A stretch of 64,000 nucleotides of DNA from positions 62,001-126,000 of the forward strand of contig JAUQZD010000050.1 in the NCBI GenBank assembly GCA_030587405.1, in the 5' to 3' direction. The position numbers were made by a program, and so were the translations under genes. Of this stretch, positions 24,245 to 33,996 are shown one piece after another. Within the stretch, counting starts at the first letter, position 1, and the number at the start of each line of letters is the position of its first letter. The notes under the pieces are model-generated. The model was not told the origin of the DNA. It did no database searches and worked only from the letters and a program-made list of their open reading frames with translations. Origin of the DNA: Candidatus Freyrarchaeum guaymasense (GTDB taxonomy: Archaea; Asgardarchaeota; Jordarchaeia; Jordarchaeales; Freyrarchaeaceae).

Positions 24245-24667
24245 TTATTTTGCTTCTATCCTTCCGTTTCTCCCTTCTAATGGAAGCTGGATCTTTGTGG
24301 AAAAACCCGATTCCTTAAGGAATCTTCCAAGGAATTTTTCGCAGAAGACGTGACTAAAATCTGTTTTCGTCACGATCGACGTTCTCATGAGGGAACATTC
24401 ATCAGAGTTGCATTCAAACACGTACTTCTTGCCTTCTTGATGAAACTGGGGAAGCTCAAGGGACGTTAAAATCAAGTTTAGGTATGTTATTGCATGCTTC
24501 TTGTCCTTCCCAAAGGCTCTTTGAACACGGACTGCTAGTTCTCTTCCCAGCAGTTCTGCATACTCCTCTTCCTTACCCACATTTTTAAGGAAGTCATATG
24601 TTTTAACGATGAGATCTAGAGTAAAAGCTTTCAGAGCCTCCAGCATTTCATCCTTAGAAAAAGACAT
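24245..24667 (-). CDS. Small Cys-containing protein, unknown
   Basis: About 140 residues from ATG 24667 (GGAGG seven bases upstream). Helical N-terminal half, then strands with CNSDECSLMRTSIVTKTDF and HVFCEKFLGRFLKESG. The C-terminal pattern vaguely recalls V4R or ATC-hydrolase-like ligand-binding domains present elsewhere in this window, but I cannot assign it. Monocistronic by position. Confidence 0.65.
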   Translation of the reverse strand: MSFSKDEMLEALKAFTLDLIVKTYDFLKNVGKEEEYAELLGRELAVRVQRAFGKDKKHAITYLNLILTSLELPQFHQEGKKYVFECNSDECSLMRTSIVTKTDFSHVFCEKFLGRFLKESGFSTKIQLPLEGRNGRIEAK

Positions 24668-24800
24668 GCAGCAACCTCCACCCAACTTTTATTCAACACT
24701 TAAAGTTTCAGCGATACTCAAGATTTAATTTAGTAATATAAACTTAGCTTTTCAACATTGGTAACCGAACGCCATTCACGCAGAGGTAAAATATTATTAT

Positions 24801-25283
24801 TCATTCGCTTTTAAGTTTTGAAATCAGATTTTCATAGGAATCTTTATCTGTTTTTATTGTTAGAAACCCTTTAACAAGTTCGACGCCTTCAAGATCTCTA
24901 ATTTTTTCGAGAACAAGCCTACGCATTTCGGCCACATCCCTGCAAATAACTTTAACCATTAAGTCGTTGTCTCCTAAGAGCCTGTGAATTTCAACTACTT
25001 CAGGGATTTCACTTAAGACGCTGACAATCTTTTCTTCTTTTGCGGGGTTAACATTCATCAGCACGAAGCCCTTCGTCATGTAACCTAAAAGTTCCATGTC
25101 AAGCTTTACAGTAAAACGTTTTATAATTCCTCTCCGTTGAAGGCTTCTAACCCTACTGTAGAGAGTAGGTTCAGAAACGCCGAGTTCCTCGGCTACCTTC
25201 CTTAACGGCTTACGGGCATCTTTACATATCGATTCAAGAATTTGCTTATCTAAAACATCAAGCTTCAATCTATTTCTTCTCAA
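24801..25283 (-). CDS. Lrp/AsnC-family transcriptional regulator
   Basis: A 160-residue feast/famine regulator: N-terminal helix-turn-helix (LDVLDKQILESICKDARKPL; RKVAEELGVSEPTLYSRVRSL) and C-terminal RAM ligand-binding domain (GFVLMNVNPAKEEKIVSVLSEIPEV). Such proteins form octameric discs and respond to amino acids. Targets are unknown; its own promoter region is A/T-rich. A stand-alone RAM-domain protein at 37467 could be a partner. Confidence 0.92.
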   Translation of the reverse strand: MRRNRLKLDVLDKQILESICKDARKPLRKVAEELGVSEPTLYSRVRSLQRRGIIKRFTVKLDMELLGYMTKGFVLMNVNPAKEEKIVSVLSEIPEVVEIHRLLGDNDLMVKVICRDVAEMRRLVLEKIRDLEGVELVKGFLTIKTDKDSYENLISKLKSE

Positions 25284-25587
25284 ATTTCGCTTGTTCCCCC
25301 TTCACTTATATAAAAGTCATCTTAAATTTTGGACTGCTTACTTGATTTTTTACATCACTTGTTAATTTTTTATTAAAATTTTTTCTGGCAAAAGCATCCT
25401 TATAATTGTAATATTCTTAAAAATTTATCTTTGTTTTTGGTTAATTTGCAATAATTTTGCAGAATCACCTCCATATAATGTTACATATATCATAAAGTTG
25501 TTTAATTTTTCTAAAAGAAAGAAAAATAAGGAAGAATATTTAAAATTTTTTATAAGAAAATCGCTGGTAGGTGCCTAAAGTAAGAAG
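25284..25587. other. A/T-rich gene-free region
   Basis: About 300 bp of very A/T-rich DNA upstream of the Lrp gene and downstream of the hydrolase. It has no ORF or repeat I can support. Confidence 0.5.
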
Positions 25588-26313
25588 TCATAGTGAAAGT
25601 GATTGCATATCATAGGCCAAGATTACTTCACCGTCGAAATATTGTTCGGCTTGACGGATTAGGGATTTTTCCTTTCCCTCCATGTGCCAAGACCAATGGA
25701 ATAGTACTAGTTTTTTGACTTTAGCCTGGGAGGCTGTTAGTCCCGCATCTCTCGGGGTGCTATGTCTAAGAGCGTGGGCGAGCTTTGCCTCTTCTTCTGG
25801 AAACGTGGCTTCATGTATTAGTACGTCGCAACCACGTGCCAAGTGGATGACTGATGGGCAGGGAGCAGTATCGCTTGAGTAGCAAACAGAGACGCCGTTC
25901 CGTTCAATTTTTAAAGCGTACGTTTCGGGATGATGTTCTGTAAGTGCAAATTCTATGTTTTTAAGGGTAGCCACATACTCTATCTTAAATGTTAATTGTT
26001 TTAAGGGAGTTTTCACCAAGTTTAATAAAGACATAATGAAGTCCTCAATGTAAGGTGGTCCGCTTACTAGAAGGTTTTCTTCTCGCCCATGGAGCCACAT
26101 AGACCAAATTAGACTTCCTATCCCGGCTGAGTGATCTAGGTGACTGTGGGTTATTACCACTTGCTTTATGTTTTCCAGAGAATCAGTCATTAAAAGTTTT
26201 TGAGATGTTCCTTCTCCACAGTCAACTAGTAAGTCTTCGTCGAAGAGGATTGCTGGTAACCCTCTGGTTGGAGTTGGTATGCTTGCAGCCGTCCCGAGAA
26301 ATGTGATCTTCAT
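25588..26313 (-). CDS. Metallo-beta-lactamase hydrolase, RNase Z-like
   Basis: A 241-residue MBL-fold enzyme from ATG 26313 (GGGTGA nine bases upstream; longest frame begins GTG 26325). It has the RNase Z pattern: FLGTAASIPT, LVDCGEGTSQ, THSHLDHSAG with metal ligands, SSDTAPC and HEATF. The HST motif follows in ALRHSTPRDAG. It is shorter than tRNase Z (about 300) and lacks an obvious exosite arm, so another phosphodiesterase role is possible. Confidence 0.8.
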   Translation of the reverse strand: MKITFLGTAASIPTPTRGLPAILFDEDLLVDCGEGTSQKLLMTDSLENIKQVVITHSHLDHSAGIGSLIWSMWLHGREENLLVSGPPYIEDFIMSLLNLVKTPLKQLTFKIEYVATLKNIEFALTEHHPETYALKIERNGVSVCYSSDTAPCPSVIHLARGCDVLIHEATFPEEEAKLAHALRHSTPRDAGLTASQAKVKKLVLFHWSWHMEGKEKSLIRQAEQYFDGEVILAYDMQSLSL

Positions 26314-26407
26314 TTTAGATTTCACCCGTTAAGTTATAAAGGGAGAGAGCTTTAACGGTTTCTCGGAGAATGTGCGTTAAAAAGCGATGTATGAGGGAGG
26401 TAGAGGC

Positions 26408-27118
26408 ATGGATGTTGAAAGGGAAGTTAAGATGCTGCTTAAGGATTTAAGCGAGACTCCAGGAGTTAAGGGAGTTATTTTGGCGACTAGGGAAGGCTTT
26501 TCTAGGGTGATTATTGGGGAAATGGAGGAGGGGGCTGCACCCTTAATAGCATCTTTAACGTCTATTTCGTCCCAAGTGCTTCAGGGTTTAGCTAAGAAAG
26601 AGTTGGATTATGTTATTACACGTTCTGGGGAGAACTTTGTGGTTAGTGTGCCGGTTAAGCCGCGGATGAACCTAGCGGTTCTCCTTGAAAGGGACCTTGT
26701 GGAGTTGGAAGGAATAGACAAGGTCGTTTCCCGGGTTAAAGCGGCAGCTATCCAAATAGCTGCTGTTGATGAAGCTAAAAGTTATGCTGAGAAAGGAATT
26801 ATACCGGTGGTTAAGAAGGTGATGCCTGAAGCTATTATGGTAGCTGTCTTGACAGCTGAAGGTATGCCTCTTGACGCTTACCCGTCACTAGACTATGTTA
26901 CGACTTCTGGTATGCTAAGTGCCGTAATCACGGTATGTGATAGGATAAGTAGGGATGGAAGCGAATACTCTGTTATAGGTGGTGAAGAGTTCCTTGTGGT
27001 TTTACATAAGCTTCCCCGAGAGAGGATCTTAGCTATTGCTGTTGATAAGAAGGGTAGTATAAGTGAGTACCTTTTGAAGGTCAGAGAGGTTGTAGCCAAG
27101 GTGAAAGGGGAGACGTGA
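26408..27118 (+). CDS. Tandem Roadblock/LC7-domain protein
   Basis: About 236 residues from ATG 26408. Two Roadblock-type domains sit side by side: residues ~1-115 (GVKGVILATREGFSRVIIGE; IASLTSISSQVLQGLAKKEL) and ~120-236 (AIMVAVLTAEGMPLDAYPSL; VTTSGMLSAVITVCDRISR). The duplication would make an intramolecular pseudo-dimer, the form these proteins usually take when contacting GTPases. It ends three bases before the ATP-grasp gene, so the two are almost certainly co-transcribed. Confidence 0.88.
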   Translation: MDVEREVKMLLKDLSETPGVKGVILATREGFSRVIIGEMEEGAAPLIASLTSISSQVLQGLAKKELDYVITRSGENFVVSVPVKPRMNLAVLLERDLVELEGIDKVVSRVKAAAIQIAAVDEAKSYAEKGIIPVVKKVMPEAIMVAVLTAEGMPLDAYPSLDYVTTSGMLSAVITVCDRISRDGSEYSVIGGEEFLVVLHKLPRERILAIAVDKKGSISEYLLKVREVVAKVKGET

Positions 27119-27121
27119 CCT

Positions 27122-28312
27122 TTGGAGAGGGTTTTAGTTATCGGCTTTAATGCTAGGCCGATAGCTGTTCAAGCGAAGAAGTGCGGCTTTAAGGTTTTCG
27201 CTGTTGACTACTGGGGTGACGTTGACATTTATGGATGGGTTGACGACATAGTTGTCTTGAAGGACTACGTTAAAGCCGGGAGCGACTTAGCAGAGTTAAC
27301 CGTTAAGTTTTCCGAGCAGATGGCTCGTAAGCATGGTGTTGACGGCGTTTTAGTTGGGAGCGGATTAGATGATCGGTGGGAATGTTTAAGCAGGCTTGAG
27401 AGAGTGGCACCAATTATAGGTAACAAGCCATCTAAAGTGAGGGAGGTTAGGTCAAAGCTCGAGGTCTATGAGAAGGTTAAGAGAGAAGGTATTATGGTGC
27501 CTGAAACGTTTCTCGTGGAGAGCCGTAAGGAAGCTGTTAGGGCCTCGCGGGAAATAGGGTTTCCGGTTATCGTGAGGAGGGAAGCTGGAGGGGGAGGACT
27601 TGGAATACATTTGGCTCATAATGAAAGAGAAGTTGAACAGAAATTCAGCCAACTTAAAGGGAAAGGTAGAGTGTTGGTTCAAGAGTACATTGCCGGTGAT
27701 GATGTTAGCGCATCAGTGCTTTGCACCGGTAAGAAGGCTGTTACGGTTACCGTAAATAGGCAACTTATAGGGGTTTCATGGCTTGGAGGAAGAGAGTTCG
27801 TTTACTGCGGAAACATAGTGCCGCATGAAAAAGAGGAGATCCGAAGGAGAGTGAGCGAGGCAGCCGAGAAAATTTGCAGAAGTTTAAGTGTTCTAGGATG
27901 CAACGGGGTGGACTTTGTAGTTAGAGGCGGACAGCCGGTCTTCATGGAGGTTAACCCTAGGTTTCAGGGTACGCTAGAGTGCGTCTCAATGGTGACTGGG
28001 ATGAACATTGTAAGGGAACACATTAACGCTTGCCAAGGGAGGGTGCCAAGTAAAATAAGCGTGAAGGGATTCGCGGTTAAGAACATCGTTTTTGCGAAAG
28101 AAAATTGTGTTATACCGGACTTACATGGAATACCATTTCTATTCGATATCACGCAGCCTAGAAGCCTAGTTGAGGAAGGGGAGCCTATCTGCAGTGTTCA
28201 GCTTGCATGTTTAAAGCTTGAAGAATGCATTAGAAGGGCAAAGAAGGTAGTTGTGGAAGTTTACTCTAAAATAGACGAATATAATAAAAAATGCGGTGGA
28301 ATGGGGGTTTAG
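27122..28312 (+). CDS. ATP-grasp ligase (COG2232-like)
   Basis: A 396-residue ATP-grasp enzyme. The N-terminal nucleotide-binding-like domain (RVLVIGFNARPIAVQAKKCG) is followed by the grasp domains: FPVIVRREAGGGGLGI (about 155, P-loop-like glycine strip), VLVQEYIAGDDVSA (about 185) and the metal site FMEVNPRFQG (about 276). Product is unknown; such enzymes join a carboxylate to an amine or thiol via an acyl-phosphate. The start is TTG at 27122, three bases after the tandem Roadblock stop. The 3' end overlaps the convergent inositol-phosphate synthase gene by four bases. Confidence 0.85.
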   Translation: MERVLVIGFNARPIAVQAKKCGFKVFAVDYWGDVDIYGWVDDIVVLKDYVKAGSDLAELTVKFSEQMARKHGVDGVLVGSGLDDRWECLSRLERVAPIIGNKPSKVREVRSKLEVYEKVKREGIMVPETFLVESRKEAVRASREIGFPVIVRREAGGGGLGIHLAHNEREVEQKFSQLKGKGRVLVQEYIAGDDVSASVLCTGKKAVTVTVNRQLIGVSWLGGREFVYCGNIVPHEKEEIRRRVSEAAEKICRSLSVLGCNGVDFVVRGGQPVFMEVNPRFQGTLECVSMVTGMNIVREHINACQGRVPSKISVKGFAVKNIVFAKENCVIPDLHGIPFLFDITQPRSLVEEGEPICSVQLACLKLEECIRRAKKVVVEVYSKIDEYNKKCGGMGV

Positions 28313-29388
28313 CGTTCTCTTTTGCCCTCTATGAATTCTTCAACCCACCGGCGGGCTACATGGTCTGGTACTTGTACTGGTGGATGCTTAAATGCGTATG
28401 CGGATATGCTCGTTAGGGGTCCTGACACGCCTCTGTCTAAGGCGAGCTTTACCGCCCTTACAACGTCTATTACGACTCCTGCACTGTTAGGGGAATCGTC
28501 GACCACAAGTTTTACATCGATCGTTACTGGTCGATCTCCAAACTTCTTGCCTTCAACTCTTATGTAGCAGACCTTCTTATCGCCTAGGAATGGGACGTAG
28601 TCGGATGGCCCTATTCTGACAGGAAATTCGTATGGTGCGAGGCTTGTTACGGCTTCAGTCTTACTTATCCTTTTCGTTTTTAATCGTTCCTCCACGGTCA
28701 TGTTAAGGAAGTCCGTGTTGCCACCTATGTTCAACTGGTATGTGCTTTCGATTTTTACACCCCTGCTTATCAGGAGATCTACTATGGTCCTGTGAAGGAT
28801 CGTGGCGCCTATCTGGCTCTTTATGTCATCTCCAGCGATTGGAACGTTTGCTTGCTCAAATTTTTTGGCCCATTCCGGATCTGACGCTATGAACTCTGGA
28901 ATGCAATTGACGAAGGCGCAACCAGCGTCTAAGGCTGCTTGCGCGTAGATTCTAGTCGCCTCGTAGCTGCCAACTGGAATAAAGTTTACTAGGATCTCTG
29001 CTCCAGAATCTTGGAGTGCTGACGCCACGTCGACAGCCTCCATCCTGCTCCGGTCATACGTGTAGAATGGCTCCACCATGTGAGGGGCTACGCCGTCTGA
29101 GATCGGCCCTGGCAGCACCTCGACACCTAGCTTTGGAACATCCGCAAACTTTGGGACGCAGTTTGGCTCGGCGAATATAGCTTCACTTATGTCGCGTCCT
29201 ATCTTATTCCTGTTAACATCGAATGCACACACAAATTCTAGGTCACGTGGGTAATACCCTCCAAAGTTTACGTGCATTAACCCTGGGATCTGGTCGCCCT
29301 CCTTAGCATTTTTATAATAATATACTCCTTGAATGAGTGCGGACGCGCAGTTGCCAAGGCCTGCAATAGCCACTTTGATTCTCCCCAC
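28309..29388 (-). CDS. Myo-inositol-1-phosphate synthase
   Basis: NAD-dependent conversion of glucose-6-phosphate to inositol-1-phosphate, precursor of archaeal inositol phospholipids and of di-inositol phosphate solutes in hyperthermophiles. The Rossmann motif is VAIAGLGNCASALIQG (about 5-20). Family blocks are NFIPVGSYEAT, NCIPEFIAS, AGDDIKSQIGATILHR and NIGGNTDFLNM. The start is GTG 29388 with GGAGGTGG upstream. Length is 359, typical for archaeal forms. Confidence 0.95.
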   Translation of the reverse strand: MGRIKVAIAGLGNCASALIQGVYYYKNAKEGDQIPGLMHVNFGGYYPRDLEFVCAFDVNRNKIGRDISEAIFAEPNCVPKFADVPKLGVEVLPGPISDGVAPHMVEPFYTYDRSRMEAVDVASALQDSGAEILVNFIPVGSYEATRIYAQAALDAGCAFVNCIPEFIASDPEWAKKFEQANVPIAGDDIKSQIGATILHRTIVDLLISRGVKIESTYQLNIGGNTDFLNMTVEERLKTKRISKTEAVTSLAPYEFPVRIGPSDYVPFLGDKKVCYIRVEGKKFGDRPVTIDVKLVVDDSPNSAGVVIDVVRAVKLALDRGVSGPLTSISAYAFKHPPVQVPDHVARRWVEEFIEGKRER

Positions 29389-29658
29389 TATACCACCTCC
29401 TTCAAGAAAGCTCTTTGTTTAGAAGTTATACTCTGGTAAAAGACCTGTTTTAAATGAAAAACTGTGGGAAACAGAAAAACCTGCACTAATAATTTCACAG
29501 AATCATCTAATAAAATTTTTCCCTCCTTAATCGATAAAGGCAAAAGAAGAATTTCTCACAGAATCACCGAAAATTCAAACCCGCCAAAATATTAAATCTA
29601 TAACTTAAAAAGAAAGTTCCTTAAAACAAGCTAAAAAGCAAAAATAAAGGAAAATTTT

Positions 29659-31659
29659 TTAAATTTTTACCGCCAGCTCCGTTGCTTCATGAACTGCTTC
29701 AAGGGCTTTTCTGGGATTTACGCAGTCTCCTATTGCGTAGACTTCAGGAACTTTCCCTTCAAGTTGTTTTATCAGCTCATTGTTAGGTTCTGCACCAACA
29801 GCTATGACTACGGTGTCAGCTTCGAAAAATTGTTCACCGTTGTTAACTACAACCCCGTCATCTGTTATCTCGTCAACCCTAGCATTCGTTATTATTCGGA
29901 CGCCGTGGATATTAAGGCTTTGATTTATAACCCATCGGGACGTTAAACCTATGTCTCGCCCTATCTTCTCCATCATTTCAATAAGCACTACATCCCTGCC
30001 CTTTTTTAGAAGTTTCAGCGCCCTATCACAGGAGATCGCGCCTCTTTCAAGGAGGAATATCATCGTGTCTACGTCTATTACGCCTTCCTCGGTGAGGTAC
30101 AACGCTGTCTCGCAGCCGACGCCGCCTCCGCCAACTATCACCACTTTTTCTCCCACATCCACCTTCCCGGCGAGGACGTCATGGGCATAGACGACGTTTT
30201 TCTTGTTAATTCCAGGTATGTTCGGCCTTAACGGCCTGGCCCCAGTAGCCACGATCACCACATCTGGTTTTACTTGCTCTACGAGTTCCGGTGTTACTTC
30301 CGTATTGAACACGACCTTTATGCCCAGTAGTTCGACTTGCCTGCGGAGGTATTCTACAAATGTTCTGAATTCCCTTCTTTCTTTCGGAACTCCAGCCAGT
30401 ATAAGCTGTCCTCCTAGCTTATCAGTTTTCTCGTATATTGTAACGTTATGGCCTCGCTTTTTGAGGATGATAGCTGCTTGCATTCCGGCAGGCCCACCTC
30501 CAGCTATTAAAATGTTCTTCGGTTTTTCGGCGGGTTTAAGTTCAAGTTCTTTCTCTCTTCCAGCAGCCGGGTTTACAAGGCATGTTACCGGGCGCAGCAT
30601 GAACACGCTATCAAAGCATCCTTGGTTACATGCTATGCACCGTCTTATCTCGTCGAAGCGCCCCTCAGCTGCTTTCACCACGAATTCAGGGTCTGCTATA
30701 AGGCCACGAGCTATTCCAACGAGATCGGCCCTCTTCCGCCTTAGGATCCTCTCTGCTAATAGTGGGTCGTTAATTCTGTTACATGCGATTACAGGGATGT
30801 CCACAGCGTCTTTCACGTTTTCAGCTAAGTATACGTATGCACCTCTGGGAACGTTCATTGTTAACTGTGGGATCATTGTTTCATGCCATCCGCCTGTAAC
30901 ATTTAATATGTCTACGCCTGCGTCTTCAAGCTTTGCAGCTACCACTTTTGCTTCGTGGAAGTCGTTGCTCCCCTTCATGAAGTCGTCGCCGCTTAACCTG
31001 AAGAGAATGGGGAAGTTTGGGCCGACGGCTTCTCTTACTCGTTCCACGACTTCAAGCGCGAAGTTCATGCGTCGCCTGAGGGTTCCACCGTACTTGTCTC
31101 GTCTTCTGTTTGTTAGGGGGGAGAGGAACTGCCCAATTAAGTAGCCGGCTGAAGACAATATTTCAACTGCGTCAAATCCTGCTTCCTTGGCTCGTCTAGC
31201 GGCTTCTCCATAGTCGTCTATGGTTTTCTCTATTTCTTCGAGAGTCATGTTTTTTGGGATTTCCTTGGTTAGCCTTGACCTTATTGATGACGGGGCAAGC
31301 GCCCTCGTCCCTATCACCATTGAGAAGGCATACCTTCCGGAGTGGTAGAGCTGGGCGGCGATCTTTGCACCATGAGCTTTAACTGCACTTGTAAGTTTTT
31401 TAAGCCCGGGAATGAACTTATCATCGGAAATCCCTACCATTGTCGGTACGCCCATAGCGACTTGGTTTATGTAGCATCCTCCGACTATTATGAGGGCTAC
31501 CTGATTTTTTGCCCGTTCAACATAAAAATCTATTAGCTTCTGGGTGACAAAGCCGTTTTCACAGTACCCAAGTTGTACTGCGGGCATAACAACTCTGTTA
31601 CGTAGGGTCATCCCTTTTACAGTTAGGGGTTCAAAAAGTTTCTCACATGAGGATATCAA
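29659..31659 (-). CDS. OYE-type NADH:flavin oxidoreductase / 2,4-dienoyl-CoA reductase-like
   Basis: A 666-residue flavoenzyme with the full FadH-type layout. An N-terminal FMN TIM barrel (1-~340; PAVQLGYCENG, AAQLYHSGRYA) is followed by a [4Fe-4S] motif CIACNQGCFDSVFMLRPVTC (about 340-359). Then come FAD- and NAD(P)-binding domains (NILIAGGGPAGMQAAIILKKRG about 385; VVIVGGGGVGCETALYL about 510). It probably reduces an enoyl/dienoyl or other activated double bond with NAD(P)H. The TTG start is preceded by GAGAGGGT. An acyl-CoA dehydrogenase at 5311 could share the pathway. Confidence 0.9.
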   Translation of the reverse strand: MISSCEKLFEPLTVKGMTLRNRVVMPAVQLGYCENGFVTQKLIDFYVERAKNQVALIIVGGCYINQVAMGVPTMVGISDDKFIPGLKKLTSAVKAHGAKIAAQLYHSGRYAFSMVIGTRALAPSSIRSRLTKEIPKNMTLEEIEKTIDDYGEAARRAKEAGFDAVEILSSAGYLIGQFLSPLTNRRRDKYGGTLRRRMNFALEVVERVREAVGPNFPILFRLSGDDFMKGSNDFHEAKVVAAKLEDAGVDILNVTGGWHETMIPQLTMNVPRGAYVYLAENVKDAVDIPVIACNRINDPLLAERILRRKRADLVGIARGLIADPEFVVKAAEGRFDEIRRCIACNQGCFDSVFMLRPVTCLVNPAAGREKELELKPAEKPKNILIAGGGPAGMQAAIILKKRGHNVTIYEKTDKLGGQLILAGVPKERREFRTFVEYLRRQVELLGIKVVFNTEVTPELVEQVKPDVVIVATGARPLRPNIPGINKKNVVYAHDVLAGKVDVGEKVVIVGGGGVGCETALYLTEEGVIDVDTMIFLLERGAISCDRALKLLKKGRDVVLIEMMEKIGRDIGLTSRWVINQSLNIHGVRIITNARVDEITDDGVVVNNGEQFFEADTVVIAVGAEPNNELIKQLEGKVPEVYAIGDCVNPRKALEAVHEATELAVKI

Positions 31660-31760
31660 GTATACCCTCTCCCGGCAGCTCCTTTACAAGAATAAAATTT
31701 GCTGATTGCTTAAAAGGCTTTAGCGTTTAAAGAGAAAAGGTACATGCCCATGGAAAAACA

Positions 31761-31770
31761 TAAATATATT
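31761..31770 (+). promoter_or_regulatory. TATA-like element of pdxST
   Basis: TAAATATATT lies about 48 bases before the proposed pdxS start in the gap after the divergent flavoenzyme gene. Confidence 0.4.
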
Positions 31771-31817
31771 CAAGTTAAATCTTGAGTAAGGTTTAACACG
31801 AGTTGGAGGTGGAATTT

Positions 31818-32729
31818 TTGGAAGGGGAATTTGTTGAAGGGACGGTTCGCGTTAAGAGGGGATTTATGCAAATGCAGAAGCACGGGGTCATTATGGATGT
31901 TACTAATGTTGAGCAGGCTCAGATCGCAGAGGAGGCGGGAGCTGTAGCGGTAATGGCACTTGACAAGTTGCCTTACGATGTAAGGAAGGCTGGAGGAGTC
32001 GCTAGAACTGCAAGTTTGAAGGTTATAGAGGAAATAATGGATCATGTTTCGATTCCGGTTATGGCTAAGTGTAGGATAGGACATGTTTATGAGGCTAAAA
32101 TCTTAGAGGCGATAGGTGTTGATGCTATAGACGAGTCAGAAGTATTGACGCCGGCCGACGAGGAGAGACATATTTGGAAGTGGGATTTTAAAGTTCCATT
32201 TGTTAATGGAGCAAGGAATCTTGGAGAGGCTTTACGAAGGATCGAAGAGGGAGCGTCAATGATAAGGACTAAGGGGGAGGCTGGAACCGGGAACGTTGCT
32301 GAGGCGGTAAGACACATGAGGCTTATGACGGCTGAAATGAGACGGTTGAAAGCTATAGTTGAAGAGGAAGATTGGCAGGAGATTATCCGGATAAGCCGTG
32401 AGCTTAAAGTGTCCTATGAGCTGGTCTCCGAAGTTGGAAGGCTTGGAAGGCTTCCGGTTGTCAACTTTGCCGCTGGGGGGATAGCTACTCCCGCAGATGC
32501 CGCGTTCATGATGTCTCTCGGATGCGATGGCATATTTGTAGGGTCAGGGATATTTAAGTCAGAAGACCCTATGGAGAGAGCTAGGGCTATCGTTTTGGCT
32601 ACTACCTTCTGGGATGACCCTGAGACGGTAGCGGAGGCACAGAAAATGATTGACGAGAAAAAGTCTATGGTTGGAATGGACATTAAAACCTTAGAGCTTA
32701 GAATGCAGGAGAGAGGGGCTAGAGCTTGA
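31818..32729 (+). CDS. pdxS: Pyridoxal 5'-phosphate synthase subunit PdxS
   Basis: Builds PLP from ribose-5-phosphate, glyceraldehyde-3-phosphate and ammonia supplied by PdxT. Family blocks: [26 protein letters not shown] with catalytic Lys, [20 protein letters not shown] and [13 protein letters not shown], ending with the flexible tail. The frame opens at TTG 31803, but GGAGGTG (31805-31811) sits inside that extension and six bases before TTG 31818, so 31818 is taken as the start. Overlaps pdxT by four bases. Confidence 0.94.
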   Translation: MEGEFVEGTVRVKRGFMQMQKHGVIMDVTNVEQAQIAEEAGAVAVMALDKLPYDVRKAGGVARTASLKVIEEIMDHVSIPVMAKCRIGHVYEAKILEAIGVDAIDESEVLTPADEERHIWKWDFKVPFVNGARNLGEALRRIEEGASMIRTKGEAGTGNVAEAVRHMRLMTAEMRRLKAIVEEEDWQEIIRISRELKVSYELVSEVGRLGRLPVVNFAAGGIATPADAAFMMSLGCDGIFVGSGIFKSEDPMERARAIVLATTFWDDPETVAEAQKMIDEKKSMVGMDIKTLELRMQERGARA

Positions 32730-33334
32730 GGAAGGCTACCATAGGAGTGTTAGGGTTCCAAGGGGCAATTGAGGAACATGTCCACGTCGTAAGGGAGGCT
32801 ATGAGCAAAGAAGGAATTAGAGGCGAGGTGGTCATCGTCAAGAAAGAGGAAGAATTGGAAGAGGTTAATGGGCTCATAATTCCCGGAGGGGAAAGTACTG
32901 TAATAGGTAGTATGATGGAGAGAACGGGGATTTCACGTTTTCTAAGGAAGGCATGGAGGAGTATAGCTATCCTCGGGACGTGTGCAGGCTTAATTGTGCT
33001 AGCCAAAAAAATAAGGGATAGAGTGTTGGGAGAAGTTCAACAGCCCAGAGTGGGAATTCTGAATGCAGTTGTAGAAAGGAACTTCTTTGGAAGGCAAAGA
33101 GAGTCGTTTGAAGCAGAGATTGAAATACCGTTAATAGGGGGTACGTTTAAAGGAGTTTTCATCAGGGCACCTGTGATCCTAGAAGTGGATGGAGAAGCGG
33201 AGATCCTATGCAGCTGGAAGGGAAACATTGTAGGGGCACGTCAGGGAAAGGTCATAGCTACATCGTTCCATCCCGAGCTCGCAGAGGATACGAGGATCCA
33301 TGCTCTGTTCCTTAGGAAAACTATAGAAGACTAG
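32726..33334 (+). CDS. pdxT: Pyridoxal 5'-phosphate synthase glutaminase PdxT
   Basis: Class I glutaminase (202 residues) delivering ammonia to Pdx[22 protein letters not shown], the nucleophile in [10 protein letters not shown] (Cys about 92) and the HPE pair in SFHPEL complete the triad. The TTG start overlaps the pdxS stop, showing translational coupling. Confidence 0.94.
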   Translation: MRKATIGVLGFQGAIEEHVHVVREAMSKEGIRGEVVIVKKEEELEEVNGLIIPGGESTVIGSMMERTGISRFLRKAWRSIAILGTCAGLIVLAKKIRDRVLGEVQQPRVGILNAVVERNFFGRQRESFEAEIEIPLIGGTFKGVFIRAPVILEVDGEAEILCSWKGNIVGARQGKVIATSFHPELAEDTRIHALFLRKTIED

Positions 33335-33506
33335 GTAGGGTCAGAGGAAGTAGAATACAAGCATAGAGAAAGAAAATAATGAGGAATTTTTATTTTTTAA
33401 AGTCTGAAATGAATGTAAATGGAGCTATTACTTCTAAAAATAAGCTTTTAAAATTTAATAAGGTAGGGAACTAATAGGAGTTAAGTATGTTGGAGGAGAG
33501 AGAAGC

Positions 33507-33959
33507 TTGGGTAAGACCTTCGTAATAGGAGTTGGAAACTATCTTTTTGGAGATGAGGGGGTAGGTGTACATGTCGTGAAGAAGTTAATGGAGCTTAAGC
33601 TCCCGGAGGACGTTGAAGTGATTGATGGAGGAACAGGTGGAGTGGCGCTTCTGGAATTTTTTGAGAAGGCAGATAGAGTTATTGTGGTTGACGCTGCTTT
33701 GGGGGGAGGGGAACCGGGTGATGTTTACGTTATTAACCCTGGCCAGCTTGAGAGAGAAGAAGTACGGGTTTTAGCTTCTCTACATGAGATGAACCTTTAC
33801 ACGTTAATGGAGGTGGCGAAGGAGCTAAACATTTTGCCTGAAGTAATTGTAGTAGGTGTCGAACCGAAGGAGTACAATAAAATGAGTACTTCGCTTTCGA
33901 GGGAAGTTGAGGCCGCACTCCCTAAAGTTATTGAGAAGATACTCGAGCTAATTTACTAG
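33507..33959 (+). CDS. Hydrogenase maturation-type endopeptidase (HybD/HycI family)
   Basis: A 150-residue peptidase M52 protein that, in characterised members, trims the C-terminus of a [NiFe]-hydrogenase large subunit after nickel insertion. GVGNYLFGDEGVGVHVVKKL carries the first acidic nickel ligand (Glu/Asp about 16-17), DGGTGG and VDAALGGG follow, and SLHEMNLYTLM holds the His ligand. No hydrogenase gene is in the window. TTG start with GGAGGAGAG upstream; 37 bp before the pyrF start. Confidence 0.88.
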   Translation: MGKTFVIGVGNYLFGDEGVGVHVVKKLMELKLPEDVEVIDGGTGGVALLEFFEKADRVIVVDAALGGGEPGDVYVINPGQLEREEVRVLASLHEMNLYTLMEVAKELNILPEVIVVGVEPKEYNKMSTSLSREVEAALPKVIEKILELIY

Positions 33960-33996
33960 CTAAAGATCTTAATGTGTGGGTTGGGAGGGGTTGAGC

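Noticed and set aside
30203..31144. 313-aa + strand ORF within the flavoenzyme gene
   Set aside because: Antisense shadow of a 666-residue enzyme with complete FMN, Fe-S and FAD motifs.
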